From positions 1 through 9,945 of the forward strand of contig JBBQXW010000275.1 in assembly GCA_038209275.1 (NCBI GenBank): 9,945 nucleotides of DNA, given 5' to 3'. Of the stretch, positions 1 to 5,709 are shown in pieces (positions within the stretch are counted from its first letter, which is position 1; each line of letters starts with the position of its first letter). Under the pieces are notes generated by a model. It did no database searches and was not told the origin of the DNA. It saw only the letters and a program-made list of their open reading frames with translations. The DNA is from L227-5C sp038209275. GTDB lineage: Bacteria > Chloroflexota > Chloroflexia > Chloroheliales > Chloroheliaceae. Made by a program: the position numbers and the translations under genes.

Positions 1-1
1 A

Positions 2-190
2 TCCGGGGTTGAACTTGCGTTCTATTTAATCAAGACTTCAATTGCTAGGCAAAATACTTTGATTAGCTACAGATATTTTGCTATAGAAGCGAAATCCCTA
101 AAGATTTTGCCGACGTATCGCGAATTAGATGCTAGAACAAAGGTTTTACCCCGAATTATTGAGAAGATACGTAAATATTTAATTCGATAG
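2..190 (+). CDS. 3' end of an unidentified gene cut by the window edge
   Basis: A plus-strand frame is open from the first bases of the window to a TAG stop at 188-190, giving about 62 residues that end in a basic, helix-like tail (EKIRKYLIR). No start codon is needed because the gene would begin outside the window. The composition, alternating hydrophobic and charged residues with the stretch YRYFAIEAKSLKILPTYREL, looks protein-like, but I recognise no family. It converges with the recombinase gene on the other strand and overlaps its last 35 bp. Sixty codons without a stop can occur by chance, so this is a tentative call; the preceding sequence would settle it. Confidence 0.4.
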   Translation, partial: SGVELAFYLIKTSIARQNTLISYRYFAIEAKSLKILPTYRELDARTKVLPRIIEKIRKYLIR

Positions 191-1148
191 CCTCAACCCG
201 CCTGGTCAGTTCGAGCGCGGTAGGTTCGACGTAAATGCGGGTGGTGTCGAGTGAACTGTGACCTAAAAGACGGGCCAGTCCCACCAAATCAGTAGGATTA
301 CGCTGAAGGTAGGCGGTGGCGAAGGTATGGCGCAAGCTATGGGCCGTGAAACCCGCTGGTAAAAGCTGGTGGTTAGAACATTGTTGAAACAAAAGATGGA
401 GCGTGCGATTCATTTCGCGTAAGCTAAGCTGGTTTCCCCGCTCACTGTGCCACAAGGCCGCCACTTTAGTAGAAGGAAGTGATTTGGGCCATGCCGCTGC
501 GACGGCTTTGAGAGTTGCTTCAACCTCAAAGCGAGGAGCTAGATAAAGGGCTAAAGCTTGTCGAACTGAACCATTAAGCGGAACGGTGCGGGCTTTATTA
601 CCTTTGCCCGCTCTGACCAGTACCTGACCAGTGCGTTCACCGAAAAGGAGATCTTCGAGCTGGAGATTAGCACATTCACCAATGCGTAAACCGGTTTGAA
701 CGAGCATATGAATAATGGCACTGTTGCGAGGGCCGTAGCGAGTATGGACGGCCTGACGCAAGAGGGTATTGAGTTGGGTCGGGCTGAGCGCAGTGGGAGC
801 GAGTGGGTTAGATCGCCCGATCAATTTTAGGCGGCTGGCCGGATTAACGCTGAGATAATTTTGCTCAACCAGGTAAGTACACCAACTGCGTAAGGCACAC
901 AGATGGATATTAACGGTACTGGTAGCAGCAGTTTGCTGTAAACCAGCGCGGTAGCCAATGAGAGTAGTCGAGTTTAAATCGGCCAGACTTAAGGAACGGC
1001 GCTGGGCTTGTTCGAACCAGGTTAAAAAAGCCAGCAAGCAATTTTTGTAACGACGCAAGCTGGCCTGGTTAAGGGGAGGGCTGGCCTGGGCTGACCACTG
1101 CTCGACCAGGTCGGGCCAGTCAAAAGGAAGCAAGTGTGAGCGGTTCAT
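156..1148 (-). CDS. Tyrosine recombinase / phage-integrase family (XerC/D-like)
   Basis: This 330-residue protein is a complete tyrosine recombinase, which cuts and rejoins DNA at specific sites through a covalent phosphotyrosine. An N-terminal SAM-like core-binding domain (about residues 10-105) precedes the catalytic domain. All catalytic residues are visible, numbered from the ATG: Arg155 in TGLRIGE, Lys182 in GKGNK, His270 and Arg273 in HSLRHTF, His297 in LLGHSS and nucleophile Tyr306 in TRIYVEP. The length fits XerC/D-like or plasmid resolvase-type enzymes, with about 30 extra residues between the Lys and His motifs. I take the ATG at 1146-1148; a TTG at 1155-1157 with a weak GAGAA upstream could add three residues. 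It stands alone on its strand, and a recombination-core-like inverted repeat lies about 100 bp behind its start. Likely roles are multimer resolution or integration; the substrate cannot be read from sequence. Confidence 0.9.
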   Translation of the reverse strand: MNRSHLLPFDWPDLVEQWSAQASPPLNQASLRRYKNCLLAFLTWFEQAQRRSLSLADLNSTTLIGYRAGLQQTAATSTVNIHLCALRSWCTYLVEQNYLSVNPASRLKLIGRSNPLAPTALSPTQLNTLLRQAVHTRYGPRNSAIIHMLVQTGLRIGECANLQLEDLLFGERTGQVLVRAGKGNKARTVPLNGSVRQALALYLAPRFEVEATLKAVAAAWPKSLPSTKVAALWHSERGNQLSLREMNRTLHLLFQQCSNHQLLPAGFTAHSLRHTFATAYLQRNPTDLVGLARLLGHSSLDTTRIYVEPTALELTRRVEAIELNIYVSSQ

Positions 1149-1159
1149 CAAATTCAACT

Positions 1160-1272
1160 ATTCTCGGCCATGTTTTTAGCCGCTTAAAGCTTGCAAATTA
1201 AAAAGGAGCAGGCTGAGGTGAGTGAACGAAAATAGCGGAAGATGACCGAGAAGACTAATTCTCAGCCATGTT
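1160..1272. repeat. Repeated 15-mer and recombination-core-like inverted repeat beside the recombinase gene
   Basis: ATTCTCGGCCATGTT (1160-1174) recurs with one mismatch as ATTCTCAGCCATGTT (1258-1272), 98 bp further on. The second copy forms part of an inverted repeat: CCGAGAA (1246-1252), a 6-bp spacer GACTAA, then TTCTCAG (1259-1265), which matches in 6 of 7 pairs. Short inverted arms around a 6-8 bp spacer are the form of core sites used by tyrosine recombinases, and this one lies immediately upstream of such a gene. That makes it a candidate substrate or operator. The arms are short, so chance is not excluded. Confidence 0.35.
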
Positions 1273-1351
1273 GAATTCTATAATATACTACTTCATTAAA
1301 AATATCAATTGAAAATAAGCCCAGCTAAGCCTAAATCCTTAACGCACAAAA

Positions 1352-1561
1352 ATGTTCCATTCCATGAGGAACCCCAAAATGCCCGAAAAGGTGGGGTCGG
1401 TTGTCCAGGCCGAAATGACGGCAGAGGATTGGAGTGAAGAGTTGATTCAGGATGAGACAATCGAAAACCAGTATAACGGTTGAGAATTAGAGCAACTATT
1501 AGCAAATCTATCAGAAGATGACCCCTGGAATGAGCTTCTAACTTCCTTACAAACGGGTTAG
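1352..1561 (+). pseudogene. Small acidic reading frame broken by an in-frame TGA
   Basis: From ATG 1352 a plus-strand frame reads 43 codons to TGA (1481-1483), then continues in the same frame for 25 more codons to TAG (1559-1561). Both halves are strongly acidic and helix-like: the first contains AEMTAEDWSEELIQDE, the second ELEQLLANLSEDDPWNELL. The similar composition across the stop suggests one former 68-residue protein with a nonsense mutation, for example a TGG tryptophan changed to TGA. I do not recognise the family. Internal ATGs at 1364, 1379 and 1415 are possible starts, and no convincing ribosome binding site is visible. The opposite-strand frame over 1305-1601 has a less protein-like composition. 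Confidence 0.35.
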
Positions 1562-1636
1562 TGCAGGCTGAGACCACGTTGGCGGTACCCATCCTGGTCA
1601 AAACAATTAATAAAGCTGAAAATTAGAGGTAATAAC

Positions 1637-2665
1637 CTACTCCTCATCGAGGATTTTATCTCCAAGATGAGCCTCTAATTCTTCAATAGTAGGGAGACTT
1701 CCTTTGAGATTTTCGGGCAATGCTTTTGTAAGCTGAAAACCAGCAATACCTATAGGCTTGTTTATATCCCGTAAGGCATATTCGGCCTCAAAACTATCTT
1801 TTGTCTTGCACAAAATCATGCCAATGCTCGGCTGATCATCAGAATGACGTAACAGATCATCAATGGCTGAGAGATAAAAATTCATTTTACCTACATATTC
1901 TGGCTTGAATTCGGTTGCCTTTAAGTCAATTACAACATAGCAACGAAGCTTTACGTGATAAAACATTAAGTCTATGTAGTAATCCTTTCCACGCACTTCA
2001 ATGTGGTATTGGCTACCCATAAAAGCGAAGCCCGACCCCAACTCTATTAAAAATTCACGAATATGCTCAGTAAGTCCCCGCTCAACCTCACGTTCCTGAG
2101 CTTCGTCACCTAAATCTAAAAAGTTAAAGTTATAGGGGTCTTTTAACATCTGACGGGCCAGGTCTGATTGTGGTGGTGGCAGGGTACGAGTGAAATTAGT
2201 ATCAGCTTTACCCTGACGTTGGTACGCCCCATTTTCTATCTGGAGGACTAATATATCCCGGCTCCATCCATGTTCAATAGTTTTCCTGATATACCATTCG
2301 CGCTCTTCTGAGCTTTTAACTTTGTCTAACAGAGTACAGTTGTGGTACCAGGTAATTTTTGCAGGCACCGCCTGCAAAATTTGCTTATCAGGCCAGGCTT
2401 CGGCAAACGAACGCATGTAACGTAAGTTTCGGGGTGAGTAACCTTTCATATTGAGATCAGCCGCAATCCGATCAATTATCTTAGCACCCCAGCCTTGCTC
2501 TTCAAATTTCTGTGCGATGTCTTTTCCCAATTGCCAATAATGCAATATAAGTTCACTATTCACAGCAAGGGCAGCCCTAATCCGGGCCGTCTGAATTTGA
2601 TTTTTGATCGCTGTCAAAAACTCTTGATAATCCTTCGATGAAATTAGGGATTGGTCATCTGTCAT
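1637..2665 (-). CDS. PD-(D/E)XK nuclease family protein, DUF1016 / YhcG type
   Basis: The 342-residue protein matches the two-domain DUF1016/YhcG architecture. The N-terminal domain (about 10-170) carries family-typical stretches such as QIQTARIRAALAVN, GYSPRNLRYMR and ITWYHNCTLLDK. The C-terminal PD-(D/E)XK nuclease fold (about 190-330) shows Asp232 in YYIDLMFYH and the Asp247-x-Lys249 pair in VVIDLKATEFKPEY. Most relatives I recall have Glu rather than Asp at the second acidic position; Asp is still compatible with the motif. These proteins are thought to bind or cut DNA and often occur near restriction, defence or mobile-element genes. The start is the ATG at 2663-2665. A TTG 45 bp upstream leaves the frame open but adds MIVESVLIILEKWLP, which I judge untranslated. 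The gene diverges from parA across the regulatory region and is not part of an operon here. Confidence 0.9.
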   Translation of the reverse strand: MTDDQSLISSKDYQEFLTAIKNQIQTARIRAALAVNSELILHYWQLGKDIAQKFEEQGWGAKIIDRIAADLNMKGYSPRNLRYMRSFAEAWPDKQILQAVPAKITWYHNCTLLDKVKSSEEREWYIRKTIEHGWSRDILVLQIENGAYQRQGKADTNFTRTLPPPQSDLARQMLKDPYNFNFLDLGDEAQEREVERGLTEHIREFLIELGSGFAFMGSQYHIEVRGKDYYIDLMFYHVKLRCYVVIDLKATEFKPEYVGKMNFYLSAIDDLLRHSDDQPSIGMILCKTKDSFEAEYALRDINKPIGIAGFQLTKALPENLKGSLPTIEELEAHLGDKILDEE

Positions 2666-2737
2666 TGGTAGCCATTTTTCTAAAATAATAAGAACCGATT
2701 CAACAATCAATCAGTTATGCAATCAAAGGTCTTAAAT

Positions 2738-2759
2738 TTTGTACGTCCGGACGTACAAA
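2738..2759. other. parS: Perfect 22-bp palindrome upstream of parAB, parS-type ParB site (copy 1)
   Basis: GTACGTCCGGACGTAC (2741-2756) flanked by TTT and AAA forms a perfect 22-bp palindrome. The same sequence, differing only in the two central bases, occurs three more times inside parB. A repeated palindrome confined to the par locus is what is expected of the ParB-binding centromere. Its position between the nuclease gene and parA could also let ParB binding there influence transcription. The ParB-binding role is inferred, not shown. Confidence 0.75.
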
Positions 2760-2773
2760 GAACTCTCACCACG

Positions 2774-2841
2774 TTTGCACTTTGCCTTTTTGAACTCAGT
2801 TTTGAGCTTAAAAACAGTCTTTTCCAAGCTCAAAGTGCAAA
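2774..2841. repeat. Two overlapping inverted repeats that cannot both pair at once
   Basis: TTTGCACTTTG (2774-2784) pairs perfectly with CAAAGTGCAAA (2831-2841). Inside this, TTTGAGCTT (2801-2809) pairs perfectly with AAGCTCAAA (2826-2834). The two right-hand arms share CAAA (2831-2834), so in RNA only one full stem can form at a time. This is a layout seen in attenuators and antisense-controlled leaders. It could also be a protein-binding or origin structure. No gene is encoded here. Confidence 0.5.
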
Positions 2842-2861
2842 GATAGTGGAACTCTATCTTT
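2839..2861. terminator. Short hairpin, 8-bp stem and 7-nt loop
   Basis: AAAGATAG (2839-2846) pairs perfectly with CTATCTTT (2854-2861) around the loop TGGAACT. The stem is AT-rich and lacks a long T tract on either strand, so it would be a weak intrinsic terminator at best. It abuts the 60-bp palindrome and overlaps the previous inverted repeat by a few bases, so it may be part of one composite control region. Confidence 0.3.
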
Positions 2862-2863
2862 AA

Positions 2864-2923
2864 GCTGATAACATCATACCATATCTTCTCAAATTTGAGA
2901 AGATATGGTATGATGTTATCAGC
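2864..2923. repeat. Perfect 60-bp palindrome directly in front of parA
   Basis: Bases 2864-2893 are the exact reverse complement of 2894-2923, with no loop and no mismatch; the centre is CTCAAATTTGAG. The right end lies 36 bp before the parA start. Such a sequence can extrude as a cruciform or form a long RNA hairpin. A spacer-less palindrome this long is normally unstable in replicating bacterial DNA, so its perfection suggests recent formation or selection. Each arm carries TGGTATGAT, an extended -10-like element, one reading towards parA and its mirror image towards the nuclease gene. It could be a symmetric operator/promoter for ParA autoregulation, a replication element, or the footprint of a mobile element. 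Confidence 0.95.
2906..2914 (+). promoter_or_regulatory. Candidate extended -10 promoter element for parAB
   Basis: TGGTATGAT has the TGn motif joined to a TATGAT hexamer, 46 bp before the parA start, and lies within the right arm of the 60-bp palindrome. No good -35 hexamer is visible at the expected distance, which extended -10 promoters can tolerate. By symmetry the same element reads leftward at 2873-2881 towards the nuclease gene. Prediction from sequence only. Confidence 0.35.
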
Positions 2924-2959
2924 AGTTAGAACAACTGTATTTTAGCTGGAGAAAAAGAC

Positions 2960-4054
2960 TTGGATTATTCAACTATCACCTCATTTGAAATAGCGATTCC
3001 ATTACGTCTTGCAGCAGAGCAGACCGGAGTACAATATCACCGCTTGCGAAAAGCTGCCGGAGATGGCCGCTTGCAGGCCCACAAAGTAGGCAACCAATAT
3101 ATGGTTTTGCTAACGGATGTGCAGCGGTTTTTGCGCGAGGGCGATGGTCGCCGCCGTAACCAGGGCGAGACTCTATCGGATATACAGAAAAAAGGAGAGA
3201 GAAGTGCTATGGCACGAGTGATAGCGATTACAGCGCCCAAAGGCGGTACCGGAAAAACTACCACTACCCTGAATCTTGGAGCAGCCCTGGCTGAACTCGG
3301 CTACAAAGTGCTGCTGGTAGATTGTGACCCACAGGGCAACCTGACATTGAGTGCTGGCGTGGAAGCCAGTCAGCTAAAGCAAAGTTTAGACAGCGCCATC
3401 AAGCATTATCTGGCAACCTATACCCCACAGATTGAGGCAGTAATTGTACAAGCTCCCGTCGGTCTGGATTTGGTACCAAGCAATATCCGGCTGGCCGGTA
3501 CAGCCGATGAATTGCTGGTAAATTCACAGGGTGTATTCGTACTGCAAAAACTAATTCGCTCTGTCCGGCCCAACTATGATTTTATACTGATAGATACGTT
3601 ACCCTCGCTGGGAGTGCTGGTTAAATCGGCCCTGGTAGCAGCCCAAGAAGTTATCATTCCGCATGAATCTGAACCACTCTCAACTGAAGCAGTGGCGATG
3701 ATGCTAAAGCAGGTGGATATTATGCGCCGCTCGGAACTTAACGCCGAACTTAAAGTAGCCGGGATTTTACTCACCAAAGTTACTAAATCAAAGCTGCACC
3801 GCGAGGTAGTAGAATATACCCGTAAGGAATTTGGGCAACTGGCGAACGTTTTTAAGACAGTGATAGAACGCTCGATTCAATTTGCTGAAGCAAACGGCCT
3901 GCATAAGACCATACTGGCCTACAAGCCAAAAGATAAAAGCGCTGAAGCTTATCGCCAGCTTGCCCGCGAGTTATTGTATGGTTCAGAAGCAGTCGAGGAA
4001 AATAACGAAGCCGCCGAATCGGGACAGGATGTTAAAATAAACGATGGCGAATAA
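2960..4054 (+). CDS. parA: ParA-type partition ATPase with N-terminal helix-turn-helix domain
   Basis: This 364-residue protein is a Walker-type ParA ATPase, which uses ATP-dependent nucleoid binding to position plasmid copies together with ParB and parS. The deviant Walker A is KGGTGKT (residues 94-100), Walker A' is LLVDCDPQGN (118-127), and Walker B is FILIDTLPS with Asp212. Residues 10-60 (LRLAAEQTGVQYHRLRKAAGDGRL) resemble an excisionase/MerR-like winged helix, so ParA may bind its own promoter as type Ia ParA proteins do. The TTG start at 2960 follows GGAG with 8-nt spacing. A second in-frame start, ATG 3209 (Met84) behind AAAGGAG, would give a ParA of 281 residues without the DNA-binding domain. 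The gene overlaps parB by 11 bp, which implies translational coupling. The C-terminal tail is acidic. Family assignment is firm; the dual start is inference. Confidence 0.93.
   Translation: MDYSTITSFEIAIPLRLAAEQTGVQYHRLRKAAGDGRLQAHKVGNQYMVLLTDVQRFLREGDGRRRNQGETLSDIQKKGERSAMARVIAITAPKGGTGKTTTTLNLGAALAELGYKVLLVDCDPQGNLTLSAGVEASQLKQSLDSAIKHYLATYTPQIEAVIVQAPVGLDLVPSNIRLAGTADELLVNSQGVFVLQKLIRSVRPNYDFILIDTLPSLGVLVKSALVAAQEVIIPHESEPLSTEAVAMMLKQVDIMRRSELNAELKVAGILLTKVTKSKLHREVVEYTRKEFGQLANVFKTVIERSIQFAEANGLHKTILAYKPKDKSAEAYRQLARELLYGSEAVEENNEAAESGQDVKINDGE
3192..3211 (+). promoter_or_regulatory. Internal ribosome binding site and ATG inside parA
   Basis: AAGGAG (3192-3197) precedes ATG 3209-3211 by 11 nt, in frame with the parA start at 2960. 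The ATG lies at the usual N-terminus of a minimal ParA, MARVIAITAPKGG. The spacing is slightly long, but the site could produce a shorter ParA isoform lacking the helix-turn-helix domain. Confidence 0.4.
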
Positions 4055-5180
4055 ACCTAAAAGTTTTCTTGCCAGCCGAAATAGCACCAAGCCCGATTCA
4101 GCTAACGACGAAGATTTCGCCCTGGTAATGCAGGTTAATCCTCAAGCGGCTTTTCGGCCCATTTACAGCCAGGATATTCCAGTGGAACGTATTCGGCCCA
4201 ATCCTTTTCAGGCTCGCCAACGCTTTGAAGGACTGGACGAACTGGCGGAAGTAATTCGGGTTCAGGGCTTCATCAGCCGTTTGAGAGTGCGCCCCGATCC
4301 GGCGGAGGAAGGTTTCTTTCAACTGGTGTATGGTGAGCGGCGGCTACGAGCCGCAAAACTGGCGGTTTTAATCAAACTGCCCTGCGATGTAGCCGAGCAT
4401 AATGACAAAGAAATGCTTGAAATTGGGCTGGCTGAGAATATTCAGCGACAGGACTTGAGTCCGCTGGAAGAAGCGCAGGCTTTCGAGAAATTTATTGAGG
4501 CTGGTGGTTATACTGTTAGAGAACTGGCTGATCGGTTGGGTAAAAACAAAGATTATGTTGCCGGACGACTGGCCTTATTAAAAGCCCCACCAGATGTGCA
4601 GCAGCTTGTAGCCCAGCGAGCCGATACTGTGACGGTAGCTCGTCGTATTGCTCAATTAAAAACCTTGCAAGAGCGCGCTCCGCTAATTGAAGCAATTCTA
4701 AACGGTACACTCAATAAAGAAGAAGTGCGAAGCATTGTGCAGGAGTTGCAGCAGTTAAATCCAACTGGATTTGTACGTCTGGACGTACAAATCCAGCAGC
4801 TTCAAGCTGAAAATAAATTAGAAAGCTTGGACGTACAGACGGCAGAACCAGCTAATATTGGTTCGGACGTTAATTTTGTACGTCCAGACGTACAAACTGC
4901 TGCACCACCTTCCGATATTAGTTCATCTGCCAATTTTGTACGTCCAGACGTACAAAAAATAATCTCGGCGGCTCAAGCCATTAAGACGGCACTACAGCAT
5001 AAGAAGGTAAAAACTAAAAGCGGGCAAAATAGCTTACAACAAGAAACAGTACTTATTTTGACTATTTTGGGACGCTGGCAGGAGGAGCAGGCAAAATTAG
5101 AACCGGAAAGCCGGGAGCAAATGCAAGAAGTAGCCCAAATAATCCAACTCGAATTGCAAAAGCTTATAGCCCGTTTTTAG
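4044..5180 (+). CDS. parB: ParB-type partition protein with parS-encoded peptide repeats
   Basis: A 378-residue ParB/Spo0J-family protein, a CTP-dependent DNA clamp that loads at parS and stimulates ParA. The N-terminal nuclease-like CTP-binding domain (about 38-130) has the signature GERRLRAA (97-104) and ENIQRQDLSPLEEA (131-144). The helix-turn-helix is YTVRELADRLGKNKDYVAGRL (from 156), and the family homology runs to about 240. Residues 241-305 are an unusual linker with FVRLDVQ (243-249), SLDVQ (261-265), FVRPDVQ (278-284) and FVRPDVQ (298-304), each encoded by a copy or half copy of the palindrome found upstream of parA. The rest (306-378), including LILTILGRWQEEQ and a helical end, may be the C-terminal dimerisation region. 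ATG 4044 lies inside the parA end. The linker length and its DNA-palindrome origin are not typical of ParB. Confidence 0.95.
   Translation: MANKPKSFLASRNSTKPDSANDEDFALVMQVNPQAAFRPIYSQDIPVERIRPNPFQARQRFEGLDELAEVIRVQGFISRLRVRPDPAEEGFFQLVYGERRLRAAKLAVLIKLPCDVAEHNDKEMLEIGLAENIQRQDLSPLEEAQAFEKFIEAGGYTVRELADRLGKNKDYVAGRLALLKAPPDVQQLVAQRADTVTVARRIAQLKTLQERAPLIEAILNGTLNKEEVRSIVQELQQLNPTGFVRLDVQIQQLQAENKLESLDVQTAEPANIGSDVNFVRPDVQTAAPPSDISSSANFVRPDVQKIISAAQAIKTALQHKKVKTKSGQNSLQQETVLILTILGRWQEEQAKLEPESREQMQEVAQIIQLELQKLIARF
4765..4796. other. parS: parS-type palindrome inside parB (copy 2, 32 bp)
   Basis: GTACGTCTGGACGTAC (4773-4788) is flanked by symmetric arms so that 4765-4796 is a palindrome with one mismatched central pair (T4780/G4781). 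It matches the upstream copy in all but one central base and has extra symmetric flanks (CTGGAT and ATCCAG). Read in the parB frame it gives FVRLDVQ. Confidence 0.75.
4829..4837. other. Half parS site inside parB
   Basis: GGACGTACA matches the right half of the palindrome, while the left half is absent. It encodes LDVQ in the same frame as the full copies. A weaker half match, GGACGTTAA, lies at 4865-4873. These look like decayed copies from duplication of the repeat unit. Confidence 0.5.
4875..4896. other. parS: parS-type palindrome inside parB (copy 3, 22 bp)
   Basis: GTACGTCCAGACGTAC (4878-4893) flanked by TTT and AAA is symmetric except for the central pair C/A. Its centre is 105 bp from copy 2 and 60 bp from copy 4. 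In frame it encodes FVRPDVQ. Confidence 0.75.
4934..4957. other. parS: parS-type palindrome inside parB (copy 4, 24 bp)
   Basis: The 16-bp core is identical to that of copy 3, with TTTT and AAAA flanks, and the central C/A pair is again the only mismatch. It encodes FVRPDVQ in frame. Copies 3 and 4 end two diverged tandem units of about 60 bp whose intervening codons differ while the palindromes do not. Confidence 0.75.
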
Positions 5181-5264
5181 AGTGCTTACTTTTATCCTGT
5201 ACATTTTTACCTGTTAGTGATTACTCCACCACTTCTAAAGGGGCGTGCCTTTTACCGGGTCAAG

Positions 5265-5357
5265 CTAGAGAGAATCTAATCCAATTCTCAATGTATTTAA
5301 GGCAGCATTAAGGTCACGGTCAATATGCAGATTACAGCAAGGACAATGGTAAAGTTT
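5265..5357 (-). pseudogene. tnpB: C-terminal remnant of a TnpB (IS200/IS605 family)
   Basis: The minus strand reads YHCPCCNLHIDRDLNAALN and then TLRIGLDSL to a TAG at 5265-5267. This is the typical TnpB/OrfB end: the second CxxC pair of the zinc-binding domain followed by the DRDLNAA motif that carries the last RuvC acidic residue. A TAA (5358-5360) lies just upstream in the same frame and no other TnpB motifs are seen, so only about 30 residues remain. TnpB is an RNA-guided nuclease whose guide RNA overlaps the 3' end of its gene. Here the protein cannot be functional, and whether any right-end or RNA-like sequence survives beyond 5265 is unknown. Confidence 0.8.
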
Positions 5358-5388
5358 TTAGTTTTCTAACGGTTGGTTATCCAGGCGG

Positions 5389-5709
5389 CTAAAGAAATTG
5401 CAGCCGCCGGGCATCATAGATTAGCTCGCCGCAGCGTCCCACTTCGCCAAAAGTGTTTTTACGGATGACGTATTTTACTTTGTCCCGCTCCTGGCTGATT
5501 GCCAATGATAGTAACTGCTTGGAGCAGCGCTCGATGTCACCGATTCCCAAACCCTCGTCCAAATCGGGTGGCTCGTACTGGCGGCTCTCGCTGCGGCCCA
5601 CCTGACTGGTCATCAGTCCGGCCAGATTTAGCGGGCTATTCCATTCACCAGCGCCGCGCAGCACAGCACCCCCTGACCAAAAGCTCTCACATGTGAGAGA
5701 ACCTGGCAT
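5389..5709 (-). pseudogene. C-terminal fragment resembling a DnaB/RecA-like replicative helicase
   Basis: This minus-strand frame ends at TAG 5389-5391. Its stretch LAGLMTSQVGRSESR, followed by DLDEGLGIGDIERCSKQLLSL, VKYVIRKNTFGEVG and ELIYDARRLQF, follows the end of DnaB-type ATPase domains in order: SQ(L/V)xR, DLxxSGxIExxAD, and KNRxGxxG before a beta strand with Phe. The Walker motifs are missing, so at most the last third of the domain is present. The first residues (MPGSLTCESFW) are read from a TCACATGTGA palindrome and are unlikely to belong to the protein; homology probably starts near 5655. I infer a remnant of a plasmid replication helicase. An unrelated RecA-fold protein or a small independent gene is possible. 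Confidence 0.45.
5684..5699. repeat. TCACATGTGA-core palindrome, site 1 (16 bp)
   Basis: CTCTCACATGTGAGAG is a perfect 16-bp palindrome centred at 5691/5692. It is the first of three sites sharing the ten central bases, with different outer arms. Likely a dimeric protein operator or centromere-type site. Confidence 0.8.

Larger units (their letters stand above)
1158..1636. other. 479-bp stretch without an intact gene
   Basis: Between the recombinase start and the end of the nuclease gene I find only the repeat near 1160-1272, the AT-rich stretch around 1275-1320, and the broken acidic frame at 1352-1561. No RNA gene or clear terminator is visible. Its AT-rich part could hold the promoter of the recombinase on the minus strand, but no convincing hexamer pair stands out. 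Confidence 0.5.

Noticed and set aside
1305..1601. 98-codon minus-strand frame opposite the broken acidic frame
   Set aside because: No ribosome binding site, low-complexity Pro/Ser composition and no recognisable family; the other strand in the same interval reads more like protein.
3037..3777. Minus-strand frames inside parA (3037-3264 and 3574-3777)
   Set aside because: They are shadows of a clearly coding parA gene and have no family features.
4098..4710. Minus-strand frames inside parB
   Set aside because: Antisense shadows of the ParB core domain.
4765..4957. CRISPR-like array in the repeated palindromes of parB
   Set aside because: Repeats are only 22-32 bp palindromes with unequal spacing (105 and 60 bp), lie in frame in a coding sequence, and no cas gene is near.
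5218..5233. GTGGTGGAGT on the minus strand after parB, resembling the outer arm of the 36-bp palindrome at 5885
   Set aside because: Only ten bases match exactly and it lacks the TCACATGTGA core, so a shared role cannot be supported.
5499..5696. 65-codon plus-strand frame opposite the helicase-like remnant
   Set aside because: Arg/Pro/Ser-rich shadow of the minus-strand fragment, which has recognisable motifs.
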